DNA from: an uncultured Demequina sp.
GTDB lineage: Bacteria > Actinomycetota > Actinomycetes > Actinomycetales > Demequinaceae
DNA length: 18,965 nucleotides
Assembly: GCA_937925595.1 (NCBI GenBank)
Contig: CALALQ010000453.1
Coordinates: 1 to 18,965, forward strand
Reading direction: 5' to 3'
Made by a program: the position numbers and the translations under genes. Of this stretch, positions 5,844-13,578 are shown one piece after another. The notes beneath the pieces were generated by a model. It had not been told where the DNA came from. It worked only from the letters and a program-made list of their open reading frames with translations, and searched no databases. Positions within the stretch are counted from its first letter, which is position 1, and every line of letters starts with the position of its first letter.

Positions 5844-7958
5844 TCAGACCAACGCGGCAGCAGGTCGCCGACTTTCGTCGTGAGGCGGAGGCGAGCTCTC
5901 CTCCATCCGAATCACTCGATCGCGACCCTTGCGCCCGTCTATCTTCACGTCTCGCCCAATCACGACGGACGCAAGGGCGATGAGGTAGAAGAAGATGTAG
6001 GTCGCGTGCGGAAAGGCGAGCACATCGAACAACGTCGCCACGACGACGAACGTGACGCCCGCAACCGCACCCACGAGGGCTTGGTCCCCGAATGCTGACC
6101 CGCGCCGCGCAACCGTGCGACGAGTTGCCAGCACGACGGTTGCCGCGATTCCCACGAACGCGAGCACCCCGAGTACCCCGGTCTCGATCGCACGGGCGAG
6201 TATCTCCGAATCCAGCATCCGGTAGGTCTCGTGCCCGTAGCTGCCGTAGCCTCGGCCAAAGAGCAGATGTGTCCAGACATCCGGTCTAACAGCGTCGTAG
6301 TCGGCGACACGGTCGCTCGTGGTCGCCACGCTACCGCGGTCGGACCGGGTGAACTGCCCGATCACGCCGCGGACGACACCAGGCGATATCACCGTCACGG
6401 CCAACGCGATGATGGCTCCGAGAGGTGCAAGCGAGAGCATCTCGCGGCGGCGGAAGATGAGCAGCGTCAACACGACCGCGGCGGGTGCGACGAGCCCGCT
6501 CTTGCGCTCGGTCGCCAGCATGCCGGCGATCAACACCCCGGAAGCAACGGCGTACAGCAGCCGCCGGCGGCCGCGCGACGCGCTAAGTCGGAGAATCACG
6601 ATCGGCAGCGCCAAGCTCAGGATGGCGACAGCCTCAAGTCCAACGAGTGTTGGACCAACGATGCCGCGTCGTCCGAGGCTGTCCAGCCCGAGGCTTTGAA
6701 CGCCCCCCGTGAGCATCAGTGGGCTGGGGAACAGCTTGTCGACTGCCAGCCGGAACAGATTGGTGGAGAAGCGATACTCCCAGACGATCCCGAGCGCAAC
6801 GATGAGCGCGAGCGCGACCGTCAGGGTCAAGAACGCTTGTACCTCCGTCGGCCGGATCGACGTCGACACGATCAGGAAGAACGTGACGTAGGCCAACAGC
6901 AGCGGCAACCGCTTGAGCGTCAACGTGAGCTCGGCGATCTGATTGAGATACTGCGCGTTCAGCGTGACGCTGAGGAACGCGATCGCCACGAATGCGCCGA
7001 CCGCCACGTGCACCGGTGTGATTCGCGGGCGTGGGCGCGCGAGCGCCCCCGCCGCTAGCGCGAGCAGCCAGACGACGACCAGAAGGGGCAGAACCAGCCG
7101 ATCCAGCTTCATGTCGATCGGCGTCGGGATGCTTAGTTCGATCAAGTCAAAGGGCGTGAGCCAGAGCATCACGATGAACGCGGCGATGCTCCACGGCAAC
7201 AAGCGGTTGGTATGGGGCCAGTCGTCCTGCGCCCTCGACACGATCTCGGGGCGGCGCCGCGGTTCGCGTCTCAACCGCCAGAGTAGCCCCAGTAGCAGGC
7301 TCGTCACCACTCCGAATACAACGGTGAAGGTCACACCGGCCACCACGATGCGCGCCCGCGCGTTCGTCGCCGCGCCGCGCGGCTCACCGAGCTGACGGAG
7401 TTGCGGCAGGTTGGCCACGTCGAATCCCTGCCTACGCGCGAGGGCGACGAGCGCATCCTGCAGACCGGCCACCGCTGCGTTGGCGAGCCGCTCAGCGTCA
7501 GCTGGCGACGGCGCTGCAGCGTAGATGTAGAGCACTGGGTCAGCCGCGTCGGACTGCATCTCAAGTCGATACGGCGCCCGCGAGGCGACGATCTGGCTCG
7601 CTCGCTGCTCACTCTCGGGTTGCATCAACGACTGCGGCACGTCCGTATTCAGCCGGGCGACGCCGGAGAGGTCGGACTCGCGGAGACGCATGCGTTGGGC
7701 GACCGCCGTAAGGACGGGTCGCGTCGTCAGGAGGCGACCGTACAGCTCGGCGTGCTTATTGAGGGTTGCGATGTCCTGATCGAGCGCGCGCCGCTTGACG
7801 ATTGAAGGGCTCGGGAAGTCGACCACGACCTGCGTCGCCGCCACCCCGAGATCGAGACGCCCGGACGCATTCTCGCGCGCGGCAGCGAGCGCGACCAGCA
7901 GGCTGATGAAGATGGCCGCAGCCACTAGGCGGCGCTGTCCGGAGAATGCGTGCGACAT
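5844..7958 (-). CDS. Fusion of a Wzz-like PCP module to a Wzy-type polymerase / O-antigen ligase-like module
   Basis: The protein is 704 aa with two parts. Residues 1-230 form a complete PCP module: TM1 at 10-27, ATQVVVDFPSPSIV (41-54), VLYIYAAAPSPADAERLANAAV (142-163), and TM2 at 204-227. After a basic linker, residues 253-670 hold many membrane helices plus the large extracytoplasmic loop seen in Wzy/WaaL-type proteins. GRRGIVGPTLVGLEA (429-443), ATERKSGL (482-489) and LLFGRGYGSYGHETY...DSEILARAIETGVLGVLAF are typical of that family, which transfers undecaprenyl-PP-linked sugar chains. Polymerase (Wzy) is likelier than ligase because a Wzx and PCPs are present. ATG at 7958 has AAGGG just upstream. 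It is the first gene of the run ending at 1896 and is divergent from the LuxR-type regulator. Wzz and Wzy are usually separate proteins. Confidence 0.85.
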   Translation of the reverse strand: MSHAFSGQRRLVAAAIFISLLVALAAARENASGRLDLGVAATQVVVDFPSPSIVKRRALDQDIATLNKHAELYGRLLTTRPVLTAVAQRMRLRESDLSGVARLNTDVPQSLMQPESEQRASQIVASRAPYRLEMQSDAADPVLYIYAAAPSPADAERLANAAVAGLQDALVALARRQGFDVANLPQLRQLGEPRGAATNARARIVVAGVTFTVVFGVVTSLLLGLLWRLRREPRRRPEIVSRAQDDWPHTNRLLPWSIAAFIVMLWLTPFDLIELSIPTPIDMKLDRLVLPLLVVVWLLALAAGALARPRPRITPVHVAVGAFVAIAFLSVTLNAQYLNQIAELTLTLKRLPLLLAYVTFFLIVSTSIRPTEVQAFLTLTVALALIVALGIVWEYRFSTNLFRLAVDKLFPSPLMLTGGVQSLGLDSLGRRGIVGPTLVGLEAVAILSLALPIVILRLSASRGRRRLLYAVASGVLIAGMLATERKSGLVAPAAVVLTLLIFRRREMLSLAPLGAIIALAVTVISPGVVRGVIGQFTRSDRGSVATTSDRVADYDAVRPDVWTHLLFGRGYGSYGHETYRMLDSEILARAIETGVLGVLAFVGIAATVVLATRRTVARRGSAFGDQALVGAVAGVTFVVVATLFDVLAFPHATYIFFYLIALASVVIGRDVKIDGRKGRDRVIRMEESSPPPHDESRRPAAALV

Positions 7959-7993
7959 AGGCCCTTGACAACATCAACGCACGCGTGAGGGAC

Positions 7994-8008
7994 CGTCTTC
8001 CGAAGACG
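7994..8008. promoter_or_regulatory. 15-bp palindrome in the divergent promoter region (candidate operator)
   Basis: CGTCTTC and GAAGACG form a perfect 7-bp inverted repeat around one central C. It lies in the 87-bp gap between the PCP-Wzy gene (7958, minus) and the LuxR-type regulator (8046, plus). A second pair, CATCAACG (7972-7979) and CGTTGATG (8034-8041), brackets it. The position suits a binding site for the dimeric HTH regulator encoded next door. This is inference from symmetry and location; no -10/-35 pair is convincing on either strand. Confidence 0.4.
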
Positions 8009-8045
8009 CATGGAAGCAGCGGCGCCGCGAGGCCGTTGATGCTGT

Positions 8046-8705
8046 ATGAGCGTGCGAGCCGACGCATTCCCGAACGCCCAGGTCTCCGTCGTCGGTGCCG
8101 GCCTCGAACTGCGCGAGGAGATAGTGGCGATTCTCTGTCAAGCGGGACTTCATCTCGTCACGCGCGATGCCGCACCTGATCTCGTCGTGCTGGCAGCCGA
8201 GGGCACAGACACCGCTCGTAACCAGGCGATTCGGGAGACGGTGGCGACCCATGGGGATACCCCCGTAGTCGCGGTTCTGCCCGCCTCCGCGAACAATGCC
8301 TCTCTGCGGCGTTCGCTCCTGGCCGGAGCAGCAAGCCTCGTATTCGCCGCCGACCTTCACCGGGCGCTGGTTCCCACGGTGCGCGCCGCTCTCGCCGGCC
8401 AGCTGGCTGTCCCCGGCGCCTTACGCGGGCTTGTGGCCCCGCGACCACTCTCGCATCGCGAAAAGCAAATTCTCGCCCTGGTGATGCGCGGGCTCACCAA
8501 TCGCGAGATCGCGGCCCGCTTATACCTCGCCGAGAGCACGGTCAAGACTCACCTGTCTTCGGCGTTTCGCAAGATCGACGCCCGCTCGCGTGCCGAGGCG
8601 GTGGAGCGCATCCAAGATCCTGAATCCGAACTCGCAGCGGGGATCATCGCTGCAGCCCGCTACGACGAGGCGACTGCTGAGTCGCAGGACCTGCTCCCGG
8701 CTTGA
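8046..8705 (+). CDS. LuxR-family transcriptional regulator with degenerate receiver domain
   Basis: The 219-aa protein has an N-terminal region (about 10-120) shaped like a response-regulator receiver and a C-terminal LuxR-type HTH (about 132-190: LSHREKQILALVMRGLTNREIAARLYLAESTVKTHLSSAFRKI). The receiver lacks the phosphorylation chemistry. The residue after PDLVVL is Ala50 where the phospho-acceptor Asp is expected, and the N-terminal acidic pair is replaced by VGAG. It is therefore probably not controlled by a classical histidine kinase. No kinase gene is nearby. The ATG at 8046 is the first possible start after an in-frame stop at 8037 and has no clear Shine-Dalgarno, so a leaderless transcript is possible. 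It is followed 24 bp later by a glycosyltransferase and likely regulates the surrounding polysaccharide genes. Confidence 0.87.
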   Translation: MSVRADAFPNAQVSVVGAGLELREEIVAILCQAGLHLVTRDAAPDLVVLAAEGTDTARNQAIRETVATHGDTPVVAVLPASANNASLRRSLLAGAASLVFAADLHRALVPTVRAALAGQLAVPGALRGLVAPRPLSHREKQILALVMRGLTNREIAARLYLAESTVKTHLSSAFRKIDARSRAEAVERIQDPESELAAGIIAAARYDEATAESQDLLPA

Positions 8706-8729
8706 GCGCGAGTAGGATCGCCGATCGAG

Positions 8730-9992
8730 ATGAGCACGCCAAGCTTCTTTGAGCGGCTGCAGCAGACCCGGCGATTGCTGCAGACCGAAGGGCGCTCCGG
8801 TGTCAGCGACCGTGTGCGGAGACGGCTCGCCGATCGCATCGCCCCTCAGAACCCGGCGGGCTCACGCGTCTCACGCGATGACCTTGTGCGCGCAGCCGAG
8901 GTCGCACGCTCAGGGTGGACACTGCCTGAGCCGCTCACTGCTGCGCAGGGCGAGCCGCTGACCGTCGCCTGGGTCACCGTCCCACCGGGGGCCGGCTCTG
9001 GCGGGCACACGACGATGTTCCGTCTCGCGTCGGCCCTCGAGGCGGCCGGGCACCGGTGCATCCTCTACCTGATCGATGATCACGGCTGGACGCTGGACCA
9101 GCACCGCCGAACGATCCGTTCGTGGTGGCCCTGGCTGAACGCAGAGGTTCGTGACGCGGCCGACGGGATCGAGGACGCGCACGCGATCTTCGCCACTTCT
9201 TGGGACACCGCTTACCGGGTGCTCGGCTCGCCGGCGCGTGGCAAGCGGTTCTACCTCGTACAGGACTTCGAACCGTGGTTCTATCCCGCGGGCAGCGACG
9301 CTTTGCTCGCCGAAGCGACGTATCGCTTCGGCTTTCACGGCGTTACCGCCGGACGCTGGTTGGCCGAGCACCTGCGCCGTGAGTACAACATGACCGCCGA
9401 GCACTTCGACTTCGGCCGTGACCCGCTGTACTCGCTCGACCCGGACTTTCCTCCTGAGCGCCGGACGGGTGTGTGCATGTTCTCTCGCCCCGAGACGCCG
9501 CGACGTGCCACTGAGCTCGCCGTCATGGCCCTAGATCTCTTCGCCGCGCGTCACCCCGAGATCGACATCCATCTCTTCGGCGAACCGCTGGCCGGATTGC
9601 CGTTCGCGGCAACCGACCATGGCACGCGAACCCCACAACAGCTCAGCGAGCTCTACCACCAGTGCATCGCGGGCTTGGTCTTGTCCGCCACGAATGTCTC
9701 GCTCGTCCCGCACGAGATGCTCGCGGCGGGCTGCATTCCTGTGGTCAACGACGCTGAGCACAACCGCATCGTGCTCGACAACGAGTTCGTGATGTATGCA
9801 CCGGCCACGCCGTTCGACCTCGCCGACGCCCTTGCCTCGCTGATCGAGCGCCCAGCCGCCGAGCGCCATCGGGCCGCGGTCGCGGCTTCGCGCAGCGTCA
9901 GCGGCGCTTCCTGGGACAGCGCAGCCGCGGAGATCGTGCGGATCGTTCAGTCGGCCGTGTTCGGTACCGACCCAGTGTCACTGCACGGCTAG
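8730..9992 (+). CDS. WsaF-like glycosyltransferase (putative rhamnosyltransferase, GT-B fold)
   Basis: The 420-aa enzyme shows features of the WsaF/rhamnan-synthesis group. These are VPPGAGSGGHTTMFRLASAL (about 84-103), RFYLVQDFEPWFYPAGSDAL (173-192), FSRPETPRRATELAVMAL in the C-terminal nucleotide-binding half (251-268), and NVSLVPHEMLAAGCIPVV (322-339) with the acidic residue expected in the donor site. WsaF of Geobacillus adds rhamnose during S-layer glycan synthesis; the same sugar is plausible here but not shown. No membrane segment is evident, so it is cytoplasmic. ATG 8730 has AGGA about 12 bp upstream. It lies 24 bp after the LuxR gene and is probably co-transcribed with it, opposite to the other glycosyltransferases. 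It converges with the GT4 gene ending at 10007, leaving a 14-bp gap without a clear terminator. Confidence 0.87.
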   Translation: MSTPSFFERLQQTRRLLQTEGRSGVSDRVRRRLADRIAPQNPAGSRVSRDDLVRAAEVARSGWTLPEPLTAAQGEPLTVAWVTVPPGAGSGGHTTMFRLASALEAAGHRCILYLIDDHGWTLDQHRRTIRSWWPWLNAEVRDAADGIEDAHAIFATSWDTAYRVLGSPARGKRFYLVQDFEPWFYPAGSDALLAEATYRFGFHGVTAGRWLAEHLRREYNMTAEHFDFGRDPLYSLDPDFPPERRTGVCMFSRPETPRRATELAVMALDLFAARHPEIDIHLFGEPLAGLPFAATDHGTRTPQQLSELYHQCIAGLVLSATNVSLVPHEMLAAGCIPVVNDAEHNRIVLDNEFVMYAPATPFDLADALASLIERPAAERHRAAVAASRSVSGASWDSAAAEIVRIVQSAVFGTDPVSLHG

Positions 9993-10006
9993 CGATAGCA
10001 CCGCCC

Positions 10007-11431
10007 TCAGCGAGCGGTCTCGGAGGGGCCGGGAGGATCCAGCGATCCCTGCAAGGCGGCCCGCAGCACTTCGGCGTGCCGTCGAACCATCTCGGAGGAC
10101 GAAAGTTGATCCGTCAGCGCGCGCGCGGGCGCCGGAGTCTCAGGCCTATCCGCCAGTGCCACCAACGCCTCAACCAGCTCCTGGTCGTTGGCTTGACGCG
10201 TCCGCCGCCTCGCAGCGCGCACCGAGCGATCGTCGACCGTCGCCGTTCCCGTAGGCGCGGGGACGACCGTGACCCAACCGGGGACCACCCGCGCGAGATC
10301 GACGGCGCCGCCCACGTCCGACAGCACCGCCGGCACGCCAGCAATCACCGCTTCGGTCGCCGCCACAGACCAGCCCTCAAAGAAGGAGTTGAGCACGAAC
10401 GCGTCCGCGGACGCGAGCAGGGTCGCGCTGTCAGACGGCCCGAGAAGATGCACGCGGTCAGAAGCCGGTCCTGACGTGCGTTCGGCGTCGGTCCATCGGT
10501 ACTCCAGGACGTCCGGCACACCGCCGGCAACCACGAGGCGCAAGCGTGGCTCGCGCACCGCCGCTCGAGCGAAGGCTCGCACCAGCGCAGGGAGATTTTT
10601 TTGCGCGTCGTAGCGGGCCAGACTTACCACCACGACGTCATCCGGTTCGAGCGCGACCACCCGCTCCAAGGCCTTACGAGCCTGCGAGCGGGGCACCTGC
10701 GCGAAAGACGCGTTGACGCCGTTGGGGACTACGATCGTGCGTTCCGCGGCGGCAGCACGCACATGACTGAGATGGTGACGTCGGACAGCGTCGCTGACTG
10801 CGATCGTCGCCACAGCCTGCTCGGCGGCGTCACGCACCGCCGCCCAATCCGCAGATGTGCGGTGGATCTCGAGGTTGTGAACCACCCAGACGTACGGGAC
10901 CGTGCTTCCGTTCAGAGCGCCTTCCAGCGCCGCCGGGGCGTTGTGCACCTCGATGACATCAGGGGCCACCGCGCGCAGCGCCGCTCTGACCTCGTCGGGC
11001 CCTGACGCCTCCAGAACAGGGACTCCGGCCGCGCGGATGCGATCGGCGGTGCGTCCCTCCGCCGTGCAGATGACGGAGGTCTGCACGCCAACCGCAGGCA
11101 GTTGGGTGGCAAGGGTCTCGACCACCGCCTCGACTCCGCCTACGTCGAGCGAGCCGGTCAGTAACGCGCAAGTGAGTTCGGGCGTGATCGGGCTCAGCAC
11201 GACCGACTGGGTATCGGACCTCGTCGCAAGGCCCGCCGTATCAGCCACCACCGGCAAGTCGACGGTCCCGAGCACCGTCCGGGACGCTCTTCGTAGGACA
11301 CCGTAGCGGTACGACGGAGGAGCAAGATCCGAGAGCGCTGAGGCGCCGCGCAGGCCACCCGTACGAAAACCGTGCACGAGGCTTCTCCGCAATGAGCGTG
11401 GCGCGGTCCTGGCAGCGCGGAGATCGCTCAT
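10007..11431 (-). CDS. GT4-type glycosyltransferase
   Basis: This is a 474-aa retaining GT-B enzyme. After about 85 poorly conserved residues the N-terminal Rossmann half begins at LTCALLTGSLDVGGVEAVVETLA (about 86-108), with VIEVHNAP and VWVVHNLEIH later. The C-terminal half has VVPNGVN, VVSLARYDAQKNLPALVRAFA (269-289) and NSFFEGWSVAATEAVIAGVPAVLSDVGG (348-375), containing the E-x7-E pair (E352, E360) of retaining GT4 enzymes. Sugar specificity is not readable. The start is ATG 11431, overlapping the previous stop by 4 bp (ATGA); the open frame to 11470 lies inside that gene. A run of seven A residues in the coding strand (10596-10602) encodes part of the Gln-Lys-Asn motif. It is the last gene of the 16339-10007 run. 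Confidence 0.88.
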   Translation of the reverse strand: MSDLRAARTAPRSLRRSLVHGFRTGGLRGASALSDLAPPSYRYGVLRRASRTVLGTVDLPVVADTAGLATRSDTQSVVLSPITPELTCALLTGSLDVGGVEAVVETLATQLPAVGVQTSVICTAEGRTADRIRAAGVPVLEASGPDEVRAALRAVAPDVIEVHNAPAALEGALNGSTVPYVWVVHNLEIHRTSADWAAVRDAAEQAVATIAVSDAVRRHHLSHVRAAAAERTIVVPNGVNASFAQVPRSQARKALERVVALEPDDVVVVSLARYDAQKNLPALVRAFARAAVREPRLRLVVAGGVPDVLEYRWTDAERTSGPASDRVHLLGPSDSATLLASADAFVLNSFFEGWSVAATEAVIAGVPAVLSDVGGAVDLARVVPGWVTVVPAPTGTATVDDRSVRAARRRTRQANDQELVEALVALADRPETPAPARALTDQLSSSEMVRRHAEVLRAALQGSLDPPGPSETAR

Positions 11432-12624
11432 GCTGCTGTTGGTGCCGAGCGCCGCACGTGCTTTCTCCACAGCCAGGCGACATGGCGCCCTGGCCGGCGG
11501 AGGTAGTTGCCCACGCAGGGGCCGACCCGGCGTCGCGGGCGCGGCGCAGCTTCGATCAGCTCGACGAAGTGACGCATGGACGCATCGGTGTCGTACGGCT
11601 GCGCGTACTCGCGCACCCGGTCGGACTCGGCCGCGTATTCCTCCGGCGTCAGCATGAGAATCCGTTCGAGCTCATCCACCACCTTCCCGGTGGGCGGCTC
11701 CTTGCGCGTGTCACCGACTGAGCCAAGCGGCACACGGTAGATCGGCCCGTACGTCACGCCTTCACGGTCGAACACCAAAGCCAAGACGTTCGGCACGCCG
11801 AACAAGGAGGCTTCGAGGACAGTGGTCCCCATGCCCACGAACGCATAGGCCTCCGCGAGTGCCCGTCGGCACTGCTCGTATGGCATTGGCCCGGCCAGCG
11901 TGATCGCCTGCTCCAGACCTTGCGCGCGAATGGACTCGCGCATCTCCGGCTCGTAGTCGCCAGTCCCGTGCACGGTCCACGTCACGTCATGCCCGCGTCG
12001 CCTCAGCTCAGCGACAACGTCAATCATGTAAAGGTTGTACTGCTTCATATCCGACATGCGACCAATCGACACGAGGCGCCCCCAGACGGGGTTGCGGACG
12101 GCCGGCAGGAACTGGTCGGAGTCGACGGGTAGCAGCCACAACGTTCCACTGTGTCCGTGTGCTTCTTCGAGCTCCTCGATCTGCTCAGGAGACATGAAGA
12201 TGCGCGCGTGCGTCGGGAAGTTGTGCAGGAAGTTGCGCAACTCGAACCCAGGCCGGAGTCTCCGCAGATCCGGGACAGGACCGTAGAATCCGGCTACGGC
12301 GCGGGCACGGGTGATCACGGCCAGCTGATAACCGATCCATGCCGTGTCGAGCTCCCAGTTGAACGTCTTAACGACGTCAGGTCGCGGGAGCCTCAAGTCG
12401 TTCCATATTCGCTTGGCCCGAAAGTAGTAGTACAGCTTCCAGTACTGATCTCCCAAGGCGACTGAGCGCGCCCCATCCGGCAGTAGAGGCCCCCAGTTCG
12501 AGTCCGAGATCGTGATAACGGTGACCGTGTGCCCACGCTGAACCAGCCAGTGCGACATGCGCACGATCTGAGTTTCGATTCCGCCCCAGATGCCCTGGCT
12601 CGGGTAGACGAAGAGATAATGCAT
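11428..12624 (-). CDS. GT4-type glycosyltransferase
   Basis: A 398-aa GT-B fold protein. The N-terminus, YLFVYPSQGIWGGIETQIVRMSHWLVQRGHTVTVIT, carries the glycine-rich GGIE loop. The C-terminal half has RLVSIGRMSDMKQYNLYMIDVVAEL (183-207), VHGTGDYEPEMRE (218-230), and a donor-site region GMGTTVLEASLFGVPNVLAL (264-283) with Glu271; the second Glu of a full E-x7-E is not obvious. The last about 35 residues are Arg-rich and include a short Trp-containing segment that could touch the membrane. Start ATG 12624 is 30 bp after the GT8 stop and has no strong Shine-Dalgarno. Its stop overlaps the next GT4 start (ATGA). Donor and acceptor sugars are unknown. Confidence 0.86.
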   Translation of the reverse strand: MHYLFVYPSQGIWGGIETQIVRMSHWLVQRGHTVTVITISDSNWGPLLPDGARSVALGDQYWKLYYYFRAKRIWNDLRLPRPDVVKTFNWELDTAWIGYQLAVITRARAVAGFYGPVPDLRRLRPGFELRNFLHNFPTHARIFMSPEQIEELEEAHGHSGTLWLLPVDSDQFLPAVRNPVWGRLVSIGRMSDMKQYNLYMIDVVAELRRRGHDVTWTVHGTGDYEPEMRESIRAQGLEQAITLAGPMPYEQCRRALAEAYAFVGMGTTVLEASLFGVPNVLALVFDREGVTYGPIYRVPLGSVGDTRKEPPTGKVVDELERILMLTPEEYAAESDRVREYAQPYDTDASMRHFVELIEAAPRPRRRVGPCVGNYLRRPGRHVAWLWRKHVRRSAPTAA

Positions 12625-12654
12625 CGACTCAGCTTTCGTCGCGAAGGGTGTTGC

Positions 12655-13578
12655 TCACTCGGGCAGTCGGTTTCGGCGTTGCAGATATCGGTACCGCAGC
12701 GCACCCCATAGCCGACTGCCCAAGCGAAACTCGAGCGGAGGCCTAGGACGCCAACCTGCCCACGCCGTCTGATCAAGCGCCTGAAACCACTCAGCGGCCA
12801 GTGGATGCTGGCTGCCACCGATCCACGGCTTGTCGTGCTCGGTGTAGTGGATGACAGCCGGATCGTTGTTGGCCGCCTCGATATCGGAAGCCCAATGAGC
12901 CCAGGCCACGCTGTAGTCACCGATGTCCGCCGTCTGCAGGTTCCAGCGCCGTTCCAACTCGATCCACCGCCCCTGCAGAACCACGTTCAGGGCGTCCTGA
13001 TCGCCCCAGCGAGGGTTGCCGCTCCGCAAGAGCTGCAAGCACCGCTCGCCAACCGTTTCCTCCCGCCAACGCTCGAGATCGATTAGAAGCACTCCGGAGT
13101 TGAAGTAGGCCGACTCTGGGGCAAGCCCGAGCTGACGCCAATCCGGGCCATAGCTGCTAGCAGCCCAAGGAGAGCCAGCGTCGCGGACGGCGCCTACGAC
13201 GTGCCCCTTTAGGTCAGACGCGTACACGGGAGCGAGGGAGGAGCGCACGACGACATCAGCGTCGAGATAGAGGACTCGCGTGACGTCGGCAGGCAAGAGC
13301 CGACCAAGCAGCAGTCTGTAGAGCGAGGCTGACGTGAGTCGTGTCGAGTAAAAGGCACCGGCGACGGCGCGGTCGTCGACGGTATGCCACTCGACGTCGA
13401 TGGCCGACAGGCCGGCAGTCACGCGATCACGAATCGTCTCGCTCAGGCCGGGATGTAGGACATGGACCACGACGGAGTCTTCGCCACTCGCCTCATCGAG
13501 GCTGGCCAGCGCGGCGGCGAGCGGCACCGTGAAGCCCCGATCGACGCATGCGGCTACCTGGATCGTCATCGAGCTCAT
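12655..13578 (-). CDS. GT8 glycosyltransferase
   Basis: The 307-aa protein shows the GT8 pattern well. AACVDRGFTVPLAAALASL lies at the N-terminus. SASLYRLLLGRLLPADVTRVLYLDADVVV contains the DxD metal site (DAD, residues 106-108). AYFNSGVLLIDLERWRE (157-173), GDQDALNVVLQGRW (192-205) and HYTEHDKPW (244-252, normally HxxGxxKPW) complete it. GT8 enzymes are retaining galactosyl- or glucosyltransferases in bacterial glycan synthesis. The Gly of HxxGxxKPW is replaced by His, a modest variation. ATG 13578 overlaps the flippase stop by 4 bp (ATGA), so translation is coupled. A second in-frame ATG three codons later is an alternative start. It probably adds one sugar of the repeat unit. Confidence 0.88.
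   Translation of the reverse strand: MSSMTIQVAACVDRGFTVPLAAALASLDEASGEDSVVVHVLHPGLSETIRDRVTAGLSAIDVEWHTVDDRAVAGAFYSTRLTSASLYRLLLGRLLPADVTRVLYLDADVVVRSSLAPVYASDLKGHVVGAVRDAGSPWAASSYGPDWRQLGLAPESAYFNSGVLLIDLERWREETVGERCLQLLRSGNPRWGDQDALNVVLQGRWIELERRWNLQTADIGDYSVAWAHWASDIEAANNDPAVIHYTEHDKPWIGGSQHPLAAEWFQALDQTAWAGWRPRPPLEFRLGSRLWGALRYRYLQRRNRLPE

Noticed and set aside
6231..7058. 275-aa Gln/Glu/Arg-rich plus-strand frame
   Set aside because: It is antisense to the membrane helices of the polymerase. Such helices give polar, Gln/Glu/Arg-rich antisense frames by codon complementarity.
7965..7970. TTGACA as a -35 box for the LuxR-type gene
   Set aside because: Nothing like a -10 box occurs 16-19 bp downstream (AGGGAC region), and the sequence partly overlaps the polymerase ribosome-binding site on the other strand.
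9993..10030. Terminator between the convergent glycosyltransferase genes
   Set aside because: Only a 5-bp ACCGC/GCGGT stem with a 9-nt loop is present and there is no T tract on either strand.
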